This document shows positions 8,101 through 16,323 of a stretch of 32,197 nt of DNA, piece after piece. The DNA is from a virus. The number at the start of each line of letters is the position of its first letter. The stretch's first letter is position 1. The notes under the pieces were generated by a model. It made no database searches. It was not told the origin of the DNA and saw only the letters and a list, made by a program, of their open reading frames with translations. The translations under genes were made by a program, and so were the position numbers. Location: positions 1 through 32,197 of IMG/VR virus record IMGVR_UViG_3300035211_000269, one strand, 5' to 3'.

Positions 8101-10022
8101 GACGCCGCTGCCATAGATGACGTGGTCACATCCGTATTTTCCCGGAACTCTTTCATGACTACAATATCCGTATCAAGTGAACCGGCAAGAATTTTAAGGC
8201 TTTTATCCGCCTCCTTTGTAAATTCGTTCTGCTTTTCCTGGAGCTTAACAGCGATTTGAATAGATTCCCATAGTTTTTGGATTTCCTCTGGTGCTTTTTT
8301 TCCCAGGGCTTCATAATTACCTATAATTTCGACCACTTTTTTCGATACGGCGGAAAAAGCGGCTTCAGAGCTAAATAACTGCCCTTCTTTTCCTTTCAAA
8401 GCGGCAGTAAGTAACCTGGTTTCTTTTTCAACATCGGCGAGGTTAACTAATTTTAGGGTTTTTTGATATTTTTCTATTTCTTTGGAAAGGTCCGTGACTT
8501 TTCCTTTTAGGACTTCTGTTTCTTTTTCGACTTTTTTTGATGCTTCATGCCATTCTTCATATTGTTTTGCTAATTTTTCACCATATTTACCGTCTCGAAT
8601 TGCCCTCATAATCTTGTTAAATCTGACTCCCCTATCCTCAATATGGCGAAAATCTGCTGCCATTTTTCTTAATTGATCGGAAGATAAACCTGCGAAATCT
8701 CGAAAATTCCTAAATCTTTCATTAATCTGCTGTATAACATCGTTATTCCTAACTATTGTTGCCATAACAGCTTCATGTTGTTTTTTTAGCGCATTCAATT
8801 TATCATTGATTTCAACGATTAATTTTACTGCGGCTGCAATAGCAAGTATAGGAAGTGCTTTTTTGAAAAGCCCCCATGCTGCACTGGCTGCTTTTGTGAG
8901 CCCAATGTGAGCGGTAAGCAGCAGGTTTGACCCGGTAACACTCCCGCTTAGAGCGGCAAAAGCAGCGGAAGTCCCGGCCATGGCAGAGGTAAAGGCTTGA
9001 ATCTTAGCAACTGAAAAAACAATTGCCATTGTGGCAGCAACAGTTTTAAGCCCCCCGGCCAAATCAACAATGTACTTGATGGCTTTTCCTACATCGATTA
9101 GAAACCTAATAAGAGTTCCTAATGTTTCAATTAGATCAATAATAACCATTGAGACTTTTTCCGCCCATTCCTCAAGAGTTCCATCTGCAGCCCATCGATC
9201 TATCTGCTCGATAAGATCCTCTAATTTTCCTTTGAGATTTTCCAGGATCGGCCCGGCCACCTTTCCCAGGAAAATCTCAAATTTATCTGATAGGGTTGAG
9301 ATTAGACCAGACCAATTTTTGCTCATTTTCTCCATGGCTCCACCGTACATTTCCTGCATGCCGCGGGCCAGGGCTTCAAATACTTTTTGACCTTCTATAC
9401 CTTCCCTCCCGATGTTCCCTACCTGGGCGGCAGTGAGTCCTAATTCTTTTTGAAGAATTCGTTGTACCGGGATACCTCTTTCAATTAGCTGTAACATCTC
9501 TTCAGCCTGGGCTGTTGGTTTGGCGAAAATTTGGCCCATTATTCGGCTGAGATCATTGAGAGGGACCTTCAGCCCTGCTGCCACATCTCCGAAGGTTCGG
9601 AGATATTTCTGACCCTTAATACCGAAGCTTTCAAGCATGATAACCGCCTCGGTTAGCCCCTCCATTTTAAATGGTGTGGTATTGGCAAAATTTTGTATCC
9701 ACTGAAAGTATTTTTGAGCTTCCGAAGCCGAACCCAGCACAGTCTCCAGCTGAAGGTGAATATCTTCAAATTGAGACCCTACTGATAAAACCTTTTCCAT
9801 CGGTAGGCTTAGAAAATGAAAGGCTTTTTTTGCAAATTCAGTCGCCTGGTTGAGATTCATCATACGACCAAAGATTTCATTAAGTCCTTTGGACGCACGA
9901 CGACCACCGCGTTCTCCTTTTTTGCCAATTTCATCGAATGCATCACCGACTTTTTCAAGTCGCAGTTCACCGCTCTCTGTATCTACAGATAAGGAGTATT
10001 CGATGATTGCTGATTTAGACAT
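5100..10022 (-). CDS. Tail tape measure protein
   Basis: This 1640-residue protein sets tail length and is carried inside the tube before DNA ejection. Residues about 70-270 match the N-terminal tape-measure domain, with GSQFEDIHLQLETVLGSA and a PTAQAEEMLQLIERGIPVQ stretch. Hydrophobic stretches lie near 290-350 and a glycine-rich one near 655-735, probably the membrane-active parts. Long coiled-coil regions lie at about 400-560 and 720-930. At the usual 0.15 nm per residue it would predict a tail near 245 nm. Residues about 1162-1549 are two tandem copies of a 194-residue unit, listed separately. The start overlaps the frameshifted GT frame by 8 bases. Confidence 0.95.
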   Translation of the reverse strand: MSKSAIIEYSLSVDTESGELRLEKVGDAFDEIGKKGERGGRRASKGLNEIFGRMMNLNQATEFAKKAFHFLSLPMEKVLSVGSQFEDIHLQLETVLGSASEAQKYFQWIQNFANTTPFKMEGLTEAVIMLESFGIKGQKYLRTFGDVAAGLKVPLNDLSRIMGQIFAKPTAQAEEMLQLIERGIPVQRILQKELGLTAAQVGNIGREGIEGQKVFEALARGMQEMYGGAMEKMSKNWSGLISTLSDKFEIFLGKVAGPILENLKGKLEDLIEQIDRWAADGTLEEWAEKVSMVIIDLIETLGTLIRFLIDVGKAIKYIVDLAGGLKTVAATMAIVFSVAKIQAFTSAMAGTSAAFAALSGSVTGSNLLLTAHIGLTKAASAAWGLFKKALPILAIAAAVKLIVEINDKLNALKKQHEAVMATIVRNNDVIQQINERFRNFRDFAGLSSDQLRKMAADFRHIEDRGVRFNKIMRAIRDGKYGEKLAKQYEEWHEASKKVEKETEVLKGKVTDLSKEIEKYQKTLKLVNLADVEKETRLLTAALKGKEGQLFSSEAAFSAVSKKVVEIIGNYEALGKKAPEEIQKLWESIQIAVKLQEKQNEFTKEADKSLKILAGSLDTDIVVMKEFRENTDVTTSSMAAASEMTISWADKLIRLGETALNVFGIISEGTADKLNSAINSIAGGIGQMTQGLEGIFFGSGNIFQTIQSGLSLISGAGGIISGIAKGIASLFKGDGVGEAIDREREMIDITEEMEEKIRSLEEVTGDTHAAISKLMGEILSTADVNLQNFDNYVQRTRDILADLDRGTLSISETQEAIGKAFNELLAHAERLGTEGSKKMIELISDVRSRGLEVAEIWEYTNKKILQGVDALELFLSTFKDTGAIQKEIVEIQEKIAAGNLEAEEALQLQDQLIQKQNELFQVTGDIVQNWEFIQSSTASLFHSLESQGYGFVEIVRMMESHFDTISDMAINNGLQVSEGLQAMLNMSNFIRQHEDLANRIEATRQMMEGLGDSAFMTQTDFTNFSNQTLLQFEEIMRLTGDEEMALRLLAPALQDLIKYQEAYNFQLDEKTKNLIENARQEGFLQKETMSGQEKIISLLEVIAVKLGADIPYALQGLTGQVTDSLDRMAVKTGFWEGSLDDVQDKMASIMGTMDDLDRRNTKIISGNTIINQIKLWWDSLDRVEKKYYIGLYDGLINFHKNHGIVIREITEETQNKWLITLEKIEEQMRYAHPDALDLLQQKYDWVMTQMTASTETLYLSQDGVLRTYHEMLRMNAENQSFDFSHYGIFSPEQKEDSTIKFLAMQNAWNENMDSILSNFNWASSFLSDLQNMQGSMVDDYMNAEYLEFLQQVETQVNISGNSIVEQISLWWQSLDDVEKKYYEGLSDSILSITENNGIVMAAVDDQVKNKWLAALEDIEEQIRYAQPEAMDLLLQKYDLIMHAMVNSTETLHLSQDGVIRSYYEMLEMNAEIGNFDFSSIGIFSQEQMEANTTRFFALQNAWTENMDRILSDSNWSSAFLRQLKSLKGSMVDDIMTEEYLSFLQEVKALIPEENNSRRSHLRLSQYTPQYTPPTPGLENINNQHTQQNPQVSGNVRIYNLYFPMGTTNQMKYDFREMFLEVLGDNPDGFTKKVSVILKEYE
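5376..6537 (-). repeat. Tandem 194-codon duplication inside the tape measure gene
   Basis: Residues about 1162-1355 and 1356-1549 align along their full length. Shared landmarks are ISGN, the LWW.SLD.VEKKYY.GL segment, NKWL.-LE.IEEQ.RYA.P.A.DLL.QKYD, STETL.LSQDGV, and GSMVDD...EYL.FLQ near the end of each. The copies are clearly related but diverged, so the duplication is not recent. It adds about 29 nm to the predicted tail. Confidence 0.9.
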
Positions 10023-10344
10023 TTCGTTGTTTTTTTTCTTGTTTTAACCTCTCAAGTTCTTTTTGTGTTTTTTCATATTCAACTAGAAGCATTTCTGCCT
10101 CAACAGCATAAGCCAGAATAGATTCAAACCTTAACCATATAACCGGATACATTTTATTTTTACGGTCAATTTTTTCTATTAAATACTCTATGAAATCTTT
10201 AAAATTCGGATCAACACCTTGAGGTGTAGAATTTTCGGGGCAGCCATGACATGCATTTTCCGAATGCTTAAACCGGTTGCAATTATCTTCCCCTGGACAA
10301 TTGCTTTTTTTTGAAGTAGCATAGTTCCTGGCTGCCCGGATCAG
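10015..10344 (-). CDS. T extension of tail assembly chaperone GT (made by -1 frameshift)
   Basis: This frame has no ATG, GTG or TTG start near its beginning. It is open from just upstream of the G stop codon to a TAA overlapping the tape measure start. A -1 shift at the heptamer at 10344-10350 joins it to the upstream chaperone gene, giving a product of about 339 residues (230 + 109). In other siphoviruses GT binds the tape measure and tube subunits. The extension begins LIRAARNYATSKK, then has a Cys-rich segment with four cysteines (NCPGEDNC and ACHGC) that could bind a metal, then a helical part ending KELERLKQEKKQRNV. Gene order directly before the tape measure supports the assignment. Confidence 0.85.
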   Translation of the reverse strand: MIRAARNYATSKKSNCPGEDNCNRFKHSENACHGCPENSTPQGVDPNFKDFIEYLIEKIDRKNKMYPVIWLRFESILAYAVEAEMLLVEYEKTQKELERLKQEKKQRNV

Positions 10345-10350
10345 TTTCCC
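10238..10350 (-). promoter_or_regulatory. -1 programmed frameshift signal
   Basis: On the minus strand the heptamer GGGAAAC (10350-10344) is in the X XXY YYZ register relative to the G frame (G GGA AAC) and is followed at once by the TGA stop. Six bases further, GGGCAGCCA (10337-10329) is a perfect 9-base complement of TGGCTGCCC (10246-10238). This could form a long-range stem at the classic spacing of a stimulator. Confidence 0.85.
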
Positions 10351-11033
10351 TCAATCTCCTCAATCTCGGATAATACTTCGGAAAAAAGAGAATTAATCAC
10401 CTTAATCTTATGCTGCGGTGGGACCATTTTGGCCTCGAAATTCCCTTCAAGGTTATTATAGCCAATCGTTTTAATAATCAACTCATCAAATAGAGTACAC
10501 ATTGCTTGTGCTGTGGCTTTCGATTTCCATATTACTTTACCTTTTTTGAGTGTTTGAGAGTAAGCGTTAGCTGCTTTATAACGCATAACCATGTCCTCAT
10601 CTACAAAATCAAAATCATAAACAATAGGTATTGTTTGATTGGCTTGTTTTGCTAGCGCATATTGGAATAGGAAGTTTGAATTATCTTGAACAAGGTCCGG
10701 GTAATAATCCTTAAAATCATCTTCATCAACAATTTTAAATTTTTGAACTTCTTTAGCAATCTTAATTTTATCTTGAATGGGGACTTTTTTCTGCCAATTT
10801 TTCACATCATAGCCTTCTGCTGCTTCAATTACTTTTTCATAAATAAAAAGATCGATTTGCACTGAATTATTAGGTGTTTCAATATCACCCGTTCTCCTGG
10901 TTGTAATGGTATCAGGAAATTTCAGTTCAATTGTCTTTAAATCATCAAGGTTGAGTTGTCGAAAGGTATAAATATAACCTTTTCTAACTTCAACCTTAAA
11001 CTTCATATCAACAATATATTTTGGATAATCCAT
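10341..11033 (-). CDS. Tail assembly chaperone G
   Basis: 230 residues, acidic and soluble, lying between the tail tube gene and the tape measure gene, where siphoviruses encode the chaperone G. The protein has a strand-rich N-terminal part (FKVEVRKGYIYTFRQLN) and a helical remainder. It ends EIEEIEGN followed by TGA, exactly at a canonical slippery heptamer. A small share of ribosomes would therefore continue in the -1 frame to make GT. The start follows the tail tube gene by 45 bases. The call rests on synteny and the frameshift and not on residue motifs. Confidence 0.85.
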   Translation of the reverse strand: MDYPKYIVDMKFKVEVRKGYIYTFRQLNLDDLKTIELKFPDTITTRRTGDIETPNNSVQIDLFIYEKVIEAAEGYDVKNWQKKVPIQDKIKIAKEVQKFKIVDEDDFKDYYPDLVQDNSNFLFQYALAKQANQTIPIVYDFDFVDEDMVMRYKAANAYSQTLKKGKVIWKSKATAQAMCTLFDELIIKTIGYNNLEGNFEAKMVPPQHKIKVINSLFSEVLSEIEEIEGN

Positions 11034-11078
11034 GTAATGTCTCCTTATTTTTATATTTCTATATTAAAGAAAGGTTAC

Positions 11079-12098
11079 TTATACCGGCAATGCCAGGTAT
11101 TCTGCGATGTTATTCTTCAATGTGATTTGAAACGGTCCGGTAATGGTGTTGTCCCAATTGAAACCAACCTGGCAGTCATAAACATAATAATTGTTCTCTT
11201 TACCGAGGCTGTGACTGTCAATAACCGCTTTGGGAATTTCAATCTTACACTCATGGTTATGAGTTGCATCGATAGGGTCCCCTACGGCGGTAATAGTGAT
11301 ATCCCTTTCGATGTTTTCCAGGTCATCGGTTTGAATTTCGTTATTTTCATACAGCATTTTGAACTTCAAGTCTGCCTGCTCACCGCTCTTCAATAGTCGT
11401 TTCCTAACTGCAACTTCCAAATTATTGGGAGTGATAAACTTTGGACATCCTGGGCAATATCCATCCTTTTCATTCAGTTGGTTTTGATATGAAAAGGTCA
11501 GGTCTTTTACTTTTGCGCTTATATCTACGCCATTATATTGAAACTGGACATTATGGAAAAGTAGGAAACTGGTTGTCACCAGGTCCGGGATACTCACCGC
11601 GCTTGACTCATAATAACCCGAACCGATAATACTATGCTGTGCTTCAATATGTTCCTCTGTTTTCCCGGAGAGGGAAAAGGATTGAATTAGAGCATCACGG
11701 ACGGCAATTTGATTACCATCGGCAAGTTGTTGCCAGACGGTTGTTACCGGTAACTGGTTGACGTTTGCTATTTTGAAAAGGTTCGAATAGACACCGGGAA
11801 CCACTTCTGTTGTTTCAACATATCCCATTGAGAACGATAGAATATATCCTAAAATCCAACTAGAACATTGAAACGTCTGTGAAAGCTTTGCATCCTGTGA
11901 GATTGTCTCTCTTTTTGTAGGCCATCGATGGCCTTTACCATAGGTGTTTGCGTTATTTACCTTTTTGTGGGGAAACTCAAATGTATTATCGTTGTTACAA
12001 TCATGATTGGCTTCAACTGCTGTCAAAGCTGTGCCGTAATCAGATTGCTGTTTTAATGAATAACCAAATTTCAAATCTTTTGTATTATGGAAAGCCAT
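11079..12098 (-). CDS. Major tail tube protein
   Basis: 339 residues, larger than the common 150-250-residue tube subunit, soluble and strand-rich throughout, with no signal or membrane segment. It precedes the G/GT chaperones and tape measure, the standard position. The C-terminal half contains a long strand-helix-strand with KDLTFSYQNQLNEKDG and ITITAVGDPID, consistent with the tube fold seen in phage tube and Hcp-like proteins. An extra part at about 150-240 with a CPGCP cysteine pair may be an added surface domain. Its start shares one base with the stop of the upstream gene (TAATG). Confidence 0.75.
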   Translation of the reverse strand: MAFHNTKDLKFGYSLKQQSDYGTALTAVEANHDCNNDNTFEFPHKKVNNANTYGKGHRWPTKRETISQDAKLSQTFQCSSWILGYILSFSMGYVETTEVVPGVYSNLFKIANVNQLPVTTVWQQLADGNQIAVRDALIQSFSLSGKTEEHIEAQHSIIGSGYYESSAVSIPDLVTTSFLLFHNVQFQYNGVDISAKVKDLTFSYQNQLNEKDGYCPGCPKFITPNNLEVAVRKRLLKSGEQADLKFKMLYENNEIQTDDLENIERDITITAVGDPIDATHNHECKIEIPKAVIDSHSLGKENNYYVYDCQVGFNWDNTITGPFQITLKNNIAEYLALPV

Positions 12099-12337
12099 TA
12101 TTTACCTCCTTTTTTCCTGGCTTTAGCAGGAGTGGACGCCGGGTTTTCTTTTTTCTCAGCGGGTTTATCATGAACTTTTTCCAGTACATCTACCGCATTT
12201 TTAATAACGGGATTTTTTAAGACTTCCGGTTCAACCACCACAGGCCATTTCCTAAAATCAAGAACAAGCCCGGTGGTGGCAATTCTCTTTACTTTTGACC
12301 CTGTCTTAAGGCCAATTTTATATTTTAGTTTATCCAT
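12098..12337 (-). CDS. Small basic protein before the tail tube, unknown
   Basis: 79 residues. The first 50 are a mixed strand-helix region beginning MDKLKYKIGLKTG; the end is Lys/Ala/Pro-rich (PAEKKENPASTPAKARKKGGK), probably disordered and basic. It is coupled to the tail tube gene through a TAATG junction. Small proteins at this place are found in many siphoviruses and their role is unclear. Confidence 0.7.
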   Translation of the reverse strand: MDKLKYKIGLKTGSKVKRIATTGLVLDFRKWPVVVEPEVLKNPVIKNAVDVLEKVHDKPAEKKENPASTPAKARKKGGK

Positions 12338-12339
12338 TC

Positions 12340-12810
12340 TTAAACCTCCTGAAATGGTTTCATTGCCACTTTGATAGGGATAATGGTTTCATGATAATGA
12401 TCTTCCCTATCGGGGAATTGATGAGAATCGTAGGAAACATCTTCCGATACTTCATCCCCAAAGACATCGATAGTGGTTTTGTTTTGCTTAAAAAAACCGG
12501 TTAATGATGTGGTGACATCATCGACCATTGTTATAATCCCGGTTGGATCCGGGGGTTCCCCTGATAATGACAATTCAGGGTTAAAATTACGTACTATACA
12601 GACAATATCCAAAGAATAGATGTATTGATAAATATGGTTACTCAGGCGCTTTTTTTGCCTGGTTTTCGGACTGATAATAATACAGTAGTCCTGGAAAGCA
12701 GGAAGTGCCTTTTTAGTGTATTTTCGTACAGTCACCACTTCCACATAAGAGATATCCCCGTCACCCTCTAAATAAGCTTTTAGCATATTCTGCAATTGTT
12801 TTAAATTCAT
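12340..12810 (-). CDS. Candidate tail terminator / minor tail protein
   Basis: 156 residues. The layout (helical start, then strands with YSLDIVCIVRNFN, then a helix, and a final strand pair with HYHETIIPIKVAM) resembles tail completion or terminator proteins that cap the tube at the head-proximal end. It lies between another candidate of similar shape and the tail tube. It overlaps the upstream gene by 4 bases (ATGA). The call comes mainly from position and pattern. Confidence 0.55.
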   Translation of the reverse strand: MNLKQLQNMLKAYLEGDGDISYVEVVTVRKYTKKALPAFQDYCIIISPKTRQKKRLSNHIYQYIYSLDIVCIVRNFNPELSLSGEPPDPTGIITMVDDVTTSLTGFFKQNKTTIDVFGDEVSEDVSYDSHQFPDREDHYHETIIPIKVAMKPFQEV

Positions 12811-13244
12811 TTAAAAAACTCCCCTTCGATTGAAATATTCTGAAAATACACGGAGTTCTGTTCATGCATACTGAAATCCGCCTGGATATCTCCAAAGGAC
12901 AGATTACACACAAGAAAACCATCCGGGTAAACTGTTGAAGACAATCTCATATTCTCTTTCAATGCCAAGAACACCTTCCCCCCGGCAGTCTCCACAATTT
13001 CTTTGACTGTATTTTCTTGATCATCGCGAGAAATAACACCCAATAGCGAAACCTGGGCCGCCTGCTTGACCGGTTGTTTCAAAGCTTCCCCGGCTTCGAT
13101 CGGTGTAAGATCATCCGCATTGATCAGTATATAGAGCGTAGAACCTTCCGGCCTGGTTTGACCGGTGGTAATCCCCTGGACTTCCGGGAAAGATGAACCG
13201 GCATTTATCAGGGCCGCTTTGATTGCGTTTTCAAATTCACTCAT
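12807..13244 (-). CDS. Head-tail joining or tail terminator protein, candidate
   Basis: 145 residues with an N-terminal helix (MSEFENAIKAALINAG), then alternating strands and helices (LYILINADD, VSLLGVISRDD, KVFLALKE) and a C-terminal strand pair. This is the general plan of tail terminators such as lambda gpU, though the sequence is not recognisably homologous by eye. Two consecutive proteins of this kind (this and the next) suggest one terminator and one joining protein. It shares one base with the upstream gene. Confidence 0.5.
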   Translation of the reverse strand: MSEFENAIKAALINAGSSFPEVQGITTGQTRPEGSTLYILINADDLTPIEAGEALKQPVKQAAQVSLLGVISRDDQENTVKEIVETAGGKVFLALKENMRLSSTVYPDGFLVCNLSFGDIQADFSMHEQNSVYFQNISIEGEFFK

Positions 13245-13780
13245 TATCCCTGAATGCCGTCCACCTCGCGGTCAAAAAAATCCTGTGCCCGCCTGCTGGC
13301 CGCCTCGATTCCCCACTTGAGAAAGGGCTGGGGTTTTTGACCTTTGGTGCTCTTTGCGAATACAAATTTCTTCCGGGCCATTTTCCATCCTACTTTATCC
13401 CGTGGAAAGGGAGTCCAGGGCACTTTAGGCCACACCAGGACCTTTGCTTTTTTCGGGAATATACGTTTTTTCCGGGGTCCGTACAACCCGGTACCTTCGT
13501 GGATATCAGGGGCGTAGTCATGGCCGGTCCGTGGATTTCTGGCAGTTGCACTCAATATTCCCTTGATATTCTTTTTTCTAATCTCCAACCGTGAAGTAAT
13601 TCCACCATGACCGCCCCGGCCGCCTTTGAGCCTGCCTGTCAAACCGGGAGCTTTCTCAATTGCTACCTGCCTGGCAAGTTCAATGATCTTGCCCATGGCC
13701 CGCCGCCCGGCAGCATGCAGACGGGCAGGGGCTTCTTTTACTCCTCTTTCTTTCCTGGAAAATACAACTGTCTTTTTCAT
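13244..13780 (-). CDS. HK97 gp10-like head-tail connector protein
   Basis: 178 residues, strongly basic. It has the family pattern of HK97 gp10-type and virion morphogenesis proteins: an N-terminal helix with AMGKIIELARQVAIEKAP, then GRLKGG, a central YAPDIHEGTGLYGPR stretch, a KAKVLVWPKVPW strand, and a C-terminal GQKPQPFLKWGIEAA helix. In siphoviruses it acts at the head-tail junction. The start overlaps the upstream gene by 4 bases (ATGA). Confidence 0.85.
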   Translation of the reverse strand: MKKTVVFSRKERGVKEAPARLHAAGRRAMGKIIELARQVAIEKAPGLTGRLKGGRGGHGGITSRLEIRKKNIKGILSATARNPRTGHDYAPDIHEGTGLYGPRKKRIFPKKAKVLVWPKVPWTPFPRDKVGWKMARKKFVFAKSTKGQKPQPFLKWGIEAASRRAQDFFDREVDGIQG

Positions 13781-14223
13781 GTTGTTGTCACCGCTGTTAC
13801 AACAGAAGGATTACTGACGTATTTCTTTACACATTTATAAGCAGCAATCAGAAATGGCTTTTTCATTTCTTCTATTTCATCCGGGGTTGCAATTCTAAAA
13901 TTCCCCTCACCGAACTTCTGCGAGAAAGCGGATTGCACAATACCTTCCCGGCCGATTTTGATGTTCAACTTGGGAATTATAGCATACATCAACAGCTCAG
14001 CTTCAGCCCGTTGAAAAGCACTGAGCTGCTTATCTTCATCCGGTGTCCGTTCGCCAGGGTCTTTTCCATTGATAACTTCGGTTTCCTCATATTTTGAATC
14101 CGACGTCATTTCCCGCAAGAGGTCTTCCGCATCATCCAAATGCGAATCAATCAGACCAGCAGGGAAATCACTTCCCTGCTGGCCGTGCCGTGTAAGGAAA
14201 AAAGCTTCATCAATCAGGGGCAT
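13777..14223 (-). CDS. Head-tail adaptor (gp6 / gp36-like)
   Basis: 148 residues, helical, located directly after the major capsid gene. The N-terminal helix pair (AGLIDSHLDDAEDLLREM) followed by AFQRAEAELLMYAIIPKLN and a helical C-terminus fits the small all-helical head-tail adaptor that closes the portal. The family assignment is from gene order and helix pattern only. The end overlaps the gp10-like gene by 4 bases. Confidence 0.6.
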   Translation of the reverse strand: MPLIDEAFFLTRHGQQGSDFPAGLIDSHLDDAEDLLREMTSDSKYEETEVINGKDPGERTPDEDKQLSAFQRAEAELLMYAIIPKLNIKIGREGIVQSAFSQKFGEGNFRIATPDEIEEMKKPFLIAAYKCVKKYVSNPSVVTAVTTT

Positions 14224-14238
14224 TGTGATACCTGTGAT

Positions 14239-15378
14239 TTATGCGGCTTGCAGATGTGCCAGGTAATCGGGGAATCCCTGCGTTGAATATGCAGTACCAC
14301 CATCAATGAGACAACGCGCTTTCCGGTCGATATTTCCAAACCCGCACCGGAGCCAGCAAGTTGCTTCGTGGATCTGCCTGCTGATAATTTTGTCTTGCTC
14401 TACCTGGAAGCCTTCCAGGGAGAACATGCCCGTACAAAAATCCTTTGAAATCAGGAGTAATTTTTTTGTACCGATATTATCTACGGCGGGGTGCATTCTC
14501 CGGGGGGTAGTGATTTCCTCTTCCTCTTCCAGGATGATTTTCGGGGTCCCCTGGGCTTTATCGCTGTACTCCGGCAGGGTCTTGATATCGTTGTACTGCG
14601 TTTCATCGGCAATCATATTGGTGGCCGGGCAGCCCTTAAGGAACATCCTGGTAGATAGCCTCTGAATATCATAGAATTGTATACCGGCCGATGTGCTCTT
14701 TACCCCGACGCTGCCGGCAGTGTCTTCGATTTGGGTGTTGTTTTGGCCCCTGCCACCATCGCCATGAATCATGACATACAGGACATACGCCCGTAGATCA
14801 GCGGCAATGCGGTTTCCAATTTGCTTGAGTTTGGTTGCAAGCAGCGGAAAGGGAACATCTTTGAAATACTCATACGGGATTTTGATGTATTGACCAAATT
14901 TAAATATATCGATTTTCTTCTGGTTAAACTCAACCGTACTTTCATCGAATTGCACTCCAATGGGAACATGGAGGTCCTTTCCGATGACCTTTTTTGTTTG
15001 CTGCTCCTCCGAATAGGGAATCGTAACGGTATCGGCTGTGGTATTGGTAATAAAAGCCAGGAGCTTTTTATAATCAAATATCTTTTCAATTTGCTGCCAG
15101 ATTACGGAGAGAATCATTTCCGGGAAAATCACCTGCATATCACGGAACTCCTCAAGGTCCCAAAAGTTTTTGGCCCGGATTGTCTTGATATCTATCCCCA
15201 GGTCCTTAAAATACTTTTCCAGACCTAAGCTCGGATTTGCGGGATAATATTGATCATATTTATCCGCAATATGACTGCGGATGGTAACGATTTCTCCCTG
15301 TTTCCGCCTGGTTATCATTTCCGCATTCAATTTACGCGGTTTCATTTGCTCAGGACACAATATTTTTAAAGCACTCAT
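14239..15378 (-). CDS. Major capsid protein
   Basis: 379 residues, soluble, positioned between a decoration-like gene and the connector genes, with the protease/scaffold gene just upstream. Features expected of the HK97 fold are present in general form: a long helix-rich middle (PFPLLATKLKQIGNRIAADLR), an RMFLKG-type turn near 240, and strand-rich ends. There is no obvious N-terminal delta domain, in keeping with a separate scaffold. Homology to a specific phage group was not determined. The start follows 35 bases of spacer after the decoration gene. Confidence 0.8.
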   Translation of the reverse strand: MSALKILCPEQMKPRKLNAEMITRRKQGEIVTIRSHIADKYDQYYPANPSLGLEKYFKDLGIDIKTIRAKNFWDLEEFRDMQVIFPEMILSVIWQQIEKIFDYKKLLAFITNTTADTVTIPYSEEQQTKKVIGKDLHVPIGVQFDESTVEFNQKKIDIFKFGQYIKIPYEYFKDVPFPLLATKLKQIGNRIAADLRAYVLYVMIHGDGGRGQNNTQIEDTAGSVGVKSTSAGIQFYDIQRLSTRMFLKGCPATNMIADETQYNDIKTLPEYSDKAQGTPKIILEEEEEITTPRRMHPAVDNIGTKKLLLISKDFCTGMFSLEGFQVEQDKIISRQIHEATCWLRCGFGNIDRKARCLIDGGTAYSTQGFPDYLAHLQAA

Positions 15379-15413
15379 TTTTCTTTCTCCAATTTTTTTT
15401 ACTTATGCTTAAC

Positions 15414-15803
15414 CTATACTGTCAGCATTTTCGCGGTTGTGGTCCCACCTTCCAGGAAATATCCTACAATCAAGACGGGACTGTCAGTCGCATTGTCCCA
15501 GGTGGTAAACCTTTGATTTCCTTCACCGTCAGGTGTACCTATTTTTGCCAGGGTGCCGGGGGTGACTTCCGCATCGACATCAACAGACATCAATTTTTTC
15601 CAGGGGGTATCGCACCCGGCCCATCCGGGATAAACTTTCGGCAGACTGGAAATGGTTCCCAGGACATTTAAATCACCTGCCCCGGCCAGTACAGCCACCC
15701 TTTCGGCATCTGAAATTTTAACCTTAGAATATAAGGCTATCTCGGTGTTAAGCTTAACCTTAACACTCAATACATGATCATCCGAAGTTATTATCGTTGC
15801 CAT
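15414..15803 (-). CDS. Capsid decoration protein (DUF2190-like)
   Basis: 129 residues, beta-rich, with a pattern known from small trimeric decoration proteins: an early VKLNTEIALYSKVKI strand pair, LAKIG and a VLIVGYFLEGG end. It lies between the protease/scaffold and capsid genes, the usual position for decoration proteins in Mu-like and lambda-like heads. It would bind the capsid surface and stabilise it. The family name is by pattern. Confidence 0.65.
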   Translation of the reverse strand: MATIITSDDHVLSVKVKLNTEIALYSKVKISDAERVAVLAGAGDLNVLGTISSLPKVYPGWAGCDTPWKKLMSVDVDAEVTPGTLAKIGTPDGEGNQRFTTWDNATDSPVLIVGYFLEGGTTTAKMLTV

Positions 15804-15837
15804 ATTTTACCTCATTTTAAAGTTAGATAGAGCGATT

Positions 15838-16323
15838 CTACATATACTCTATTCTTTCTACTTCTTCTTTATCCGTGGATTGGGGAACGGAAGGAGTTTC
15901 CGGGGGAACTTCAAAAGAGGAACGATGACTAATATTGGTACTTCCACAGGTTGCACATGTTAAAGGGGGGATTATCTTTTCATACTCTTTTTCCCTTTCC
16001 TCTTTCCATTTTTTCAACTGGTCATAAGTAGCGTTCTGGATGAGTTGTTTTTCCATATCTCCCAGTACTTTATTATCACCGGTGCCCCTGGTTAGCCTGG
16101 TAAACTTTTCAACTTCAGCCCTTAGATCAGTCATAACCTTTTCGTTCAACTCTTTTTGCGGTTGTAAGGTTTTCACCTGGCCCTCAAGGGTATTGACCTG
16201 GCCTTTCAGGGTTGTATTTTCAGTGATAATATTCGTGATGGCATCCTTGATTTGAGTCAAGGTTGCACAATCTTTTCCGGCCTCTTTCATTATTGAAAGA
16301 ATGGCCTGTATTTCAGGGTCCAT
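15838..16323 (-). CDS. Nested scaffold protein (internal in-frame start)
   Basis: An in-frame ATG at 16321-16323 is residue 243 of the protease gene and has a full AAGGAGG site 5 bases upstream (GAAAAGGAGGTTACTATG). The product would be 161 residues: a helix (DPEIQAILSIMKEAGKD), a long coiled coil with ENTTLKGQVNTLEGQVKTL, and a C-terminal tail with a CATC cysteine pair. This is the same arrangement as lambda C/Nu3, where the scaffold is made from the C-terminal part of the protease gene. Expression from this start is inferred. Confidence 0.7.
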   Translation of the reverse strand: MDPEIQAILSIMKEAGKDCATLTQIKDAITNIITENTTLKGQVNTLEGQVKTLQPQKELNEKVMTDLRAEVEKFTRLTRGTGDNKVLGDMEKQLIQNATYDQLKKWKEEREKEYEKIIPPLTCATCGSTNISHRSSFEVPPETPSVPQSTDKEEVERIEYM

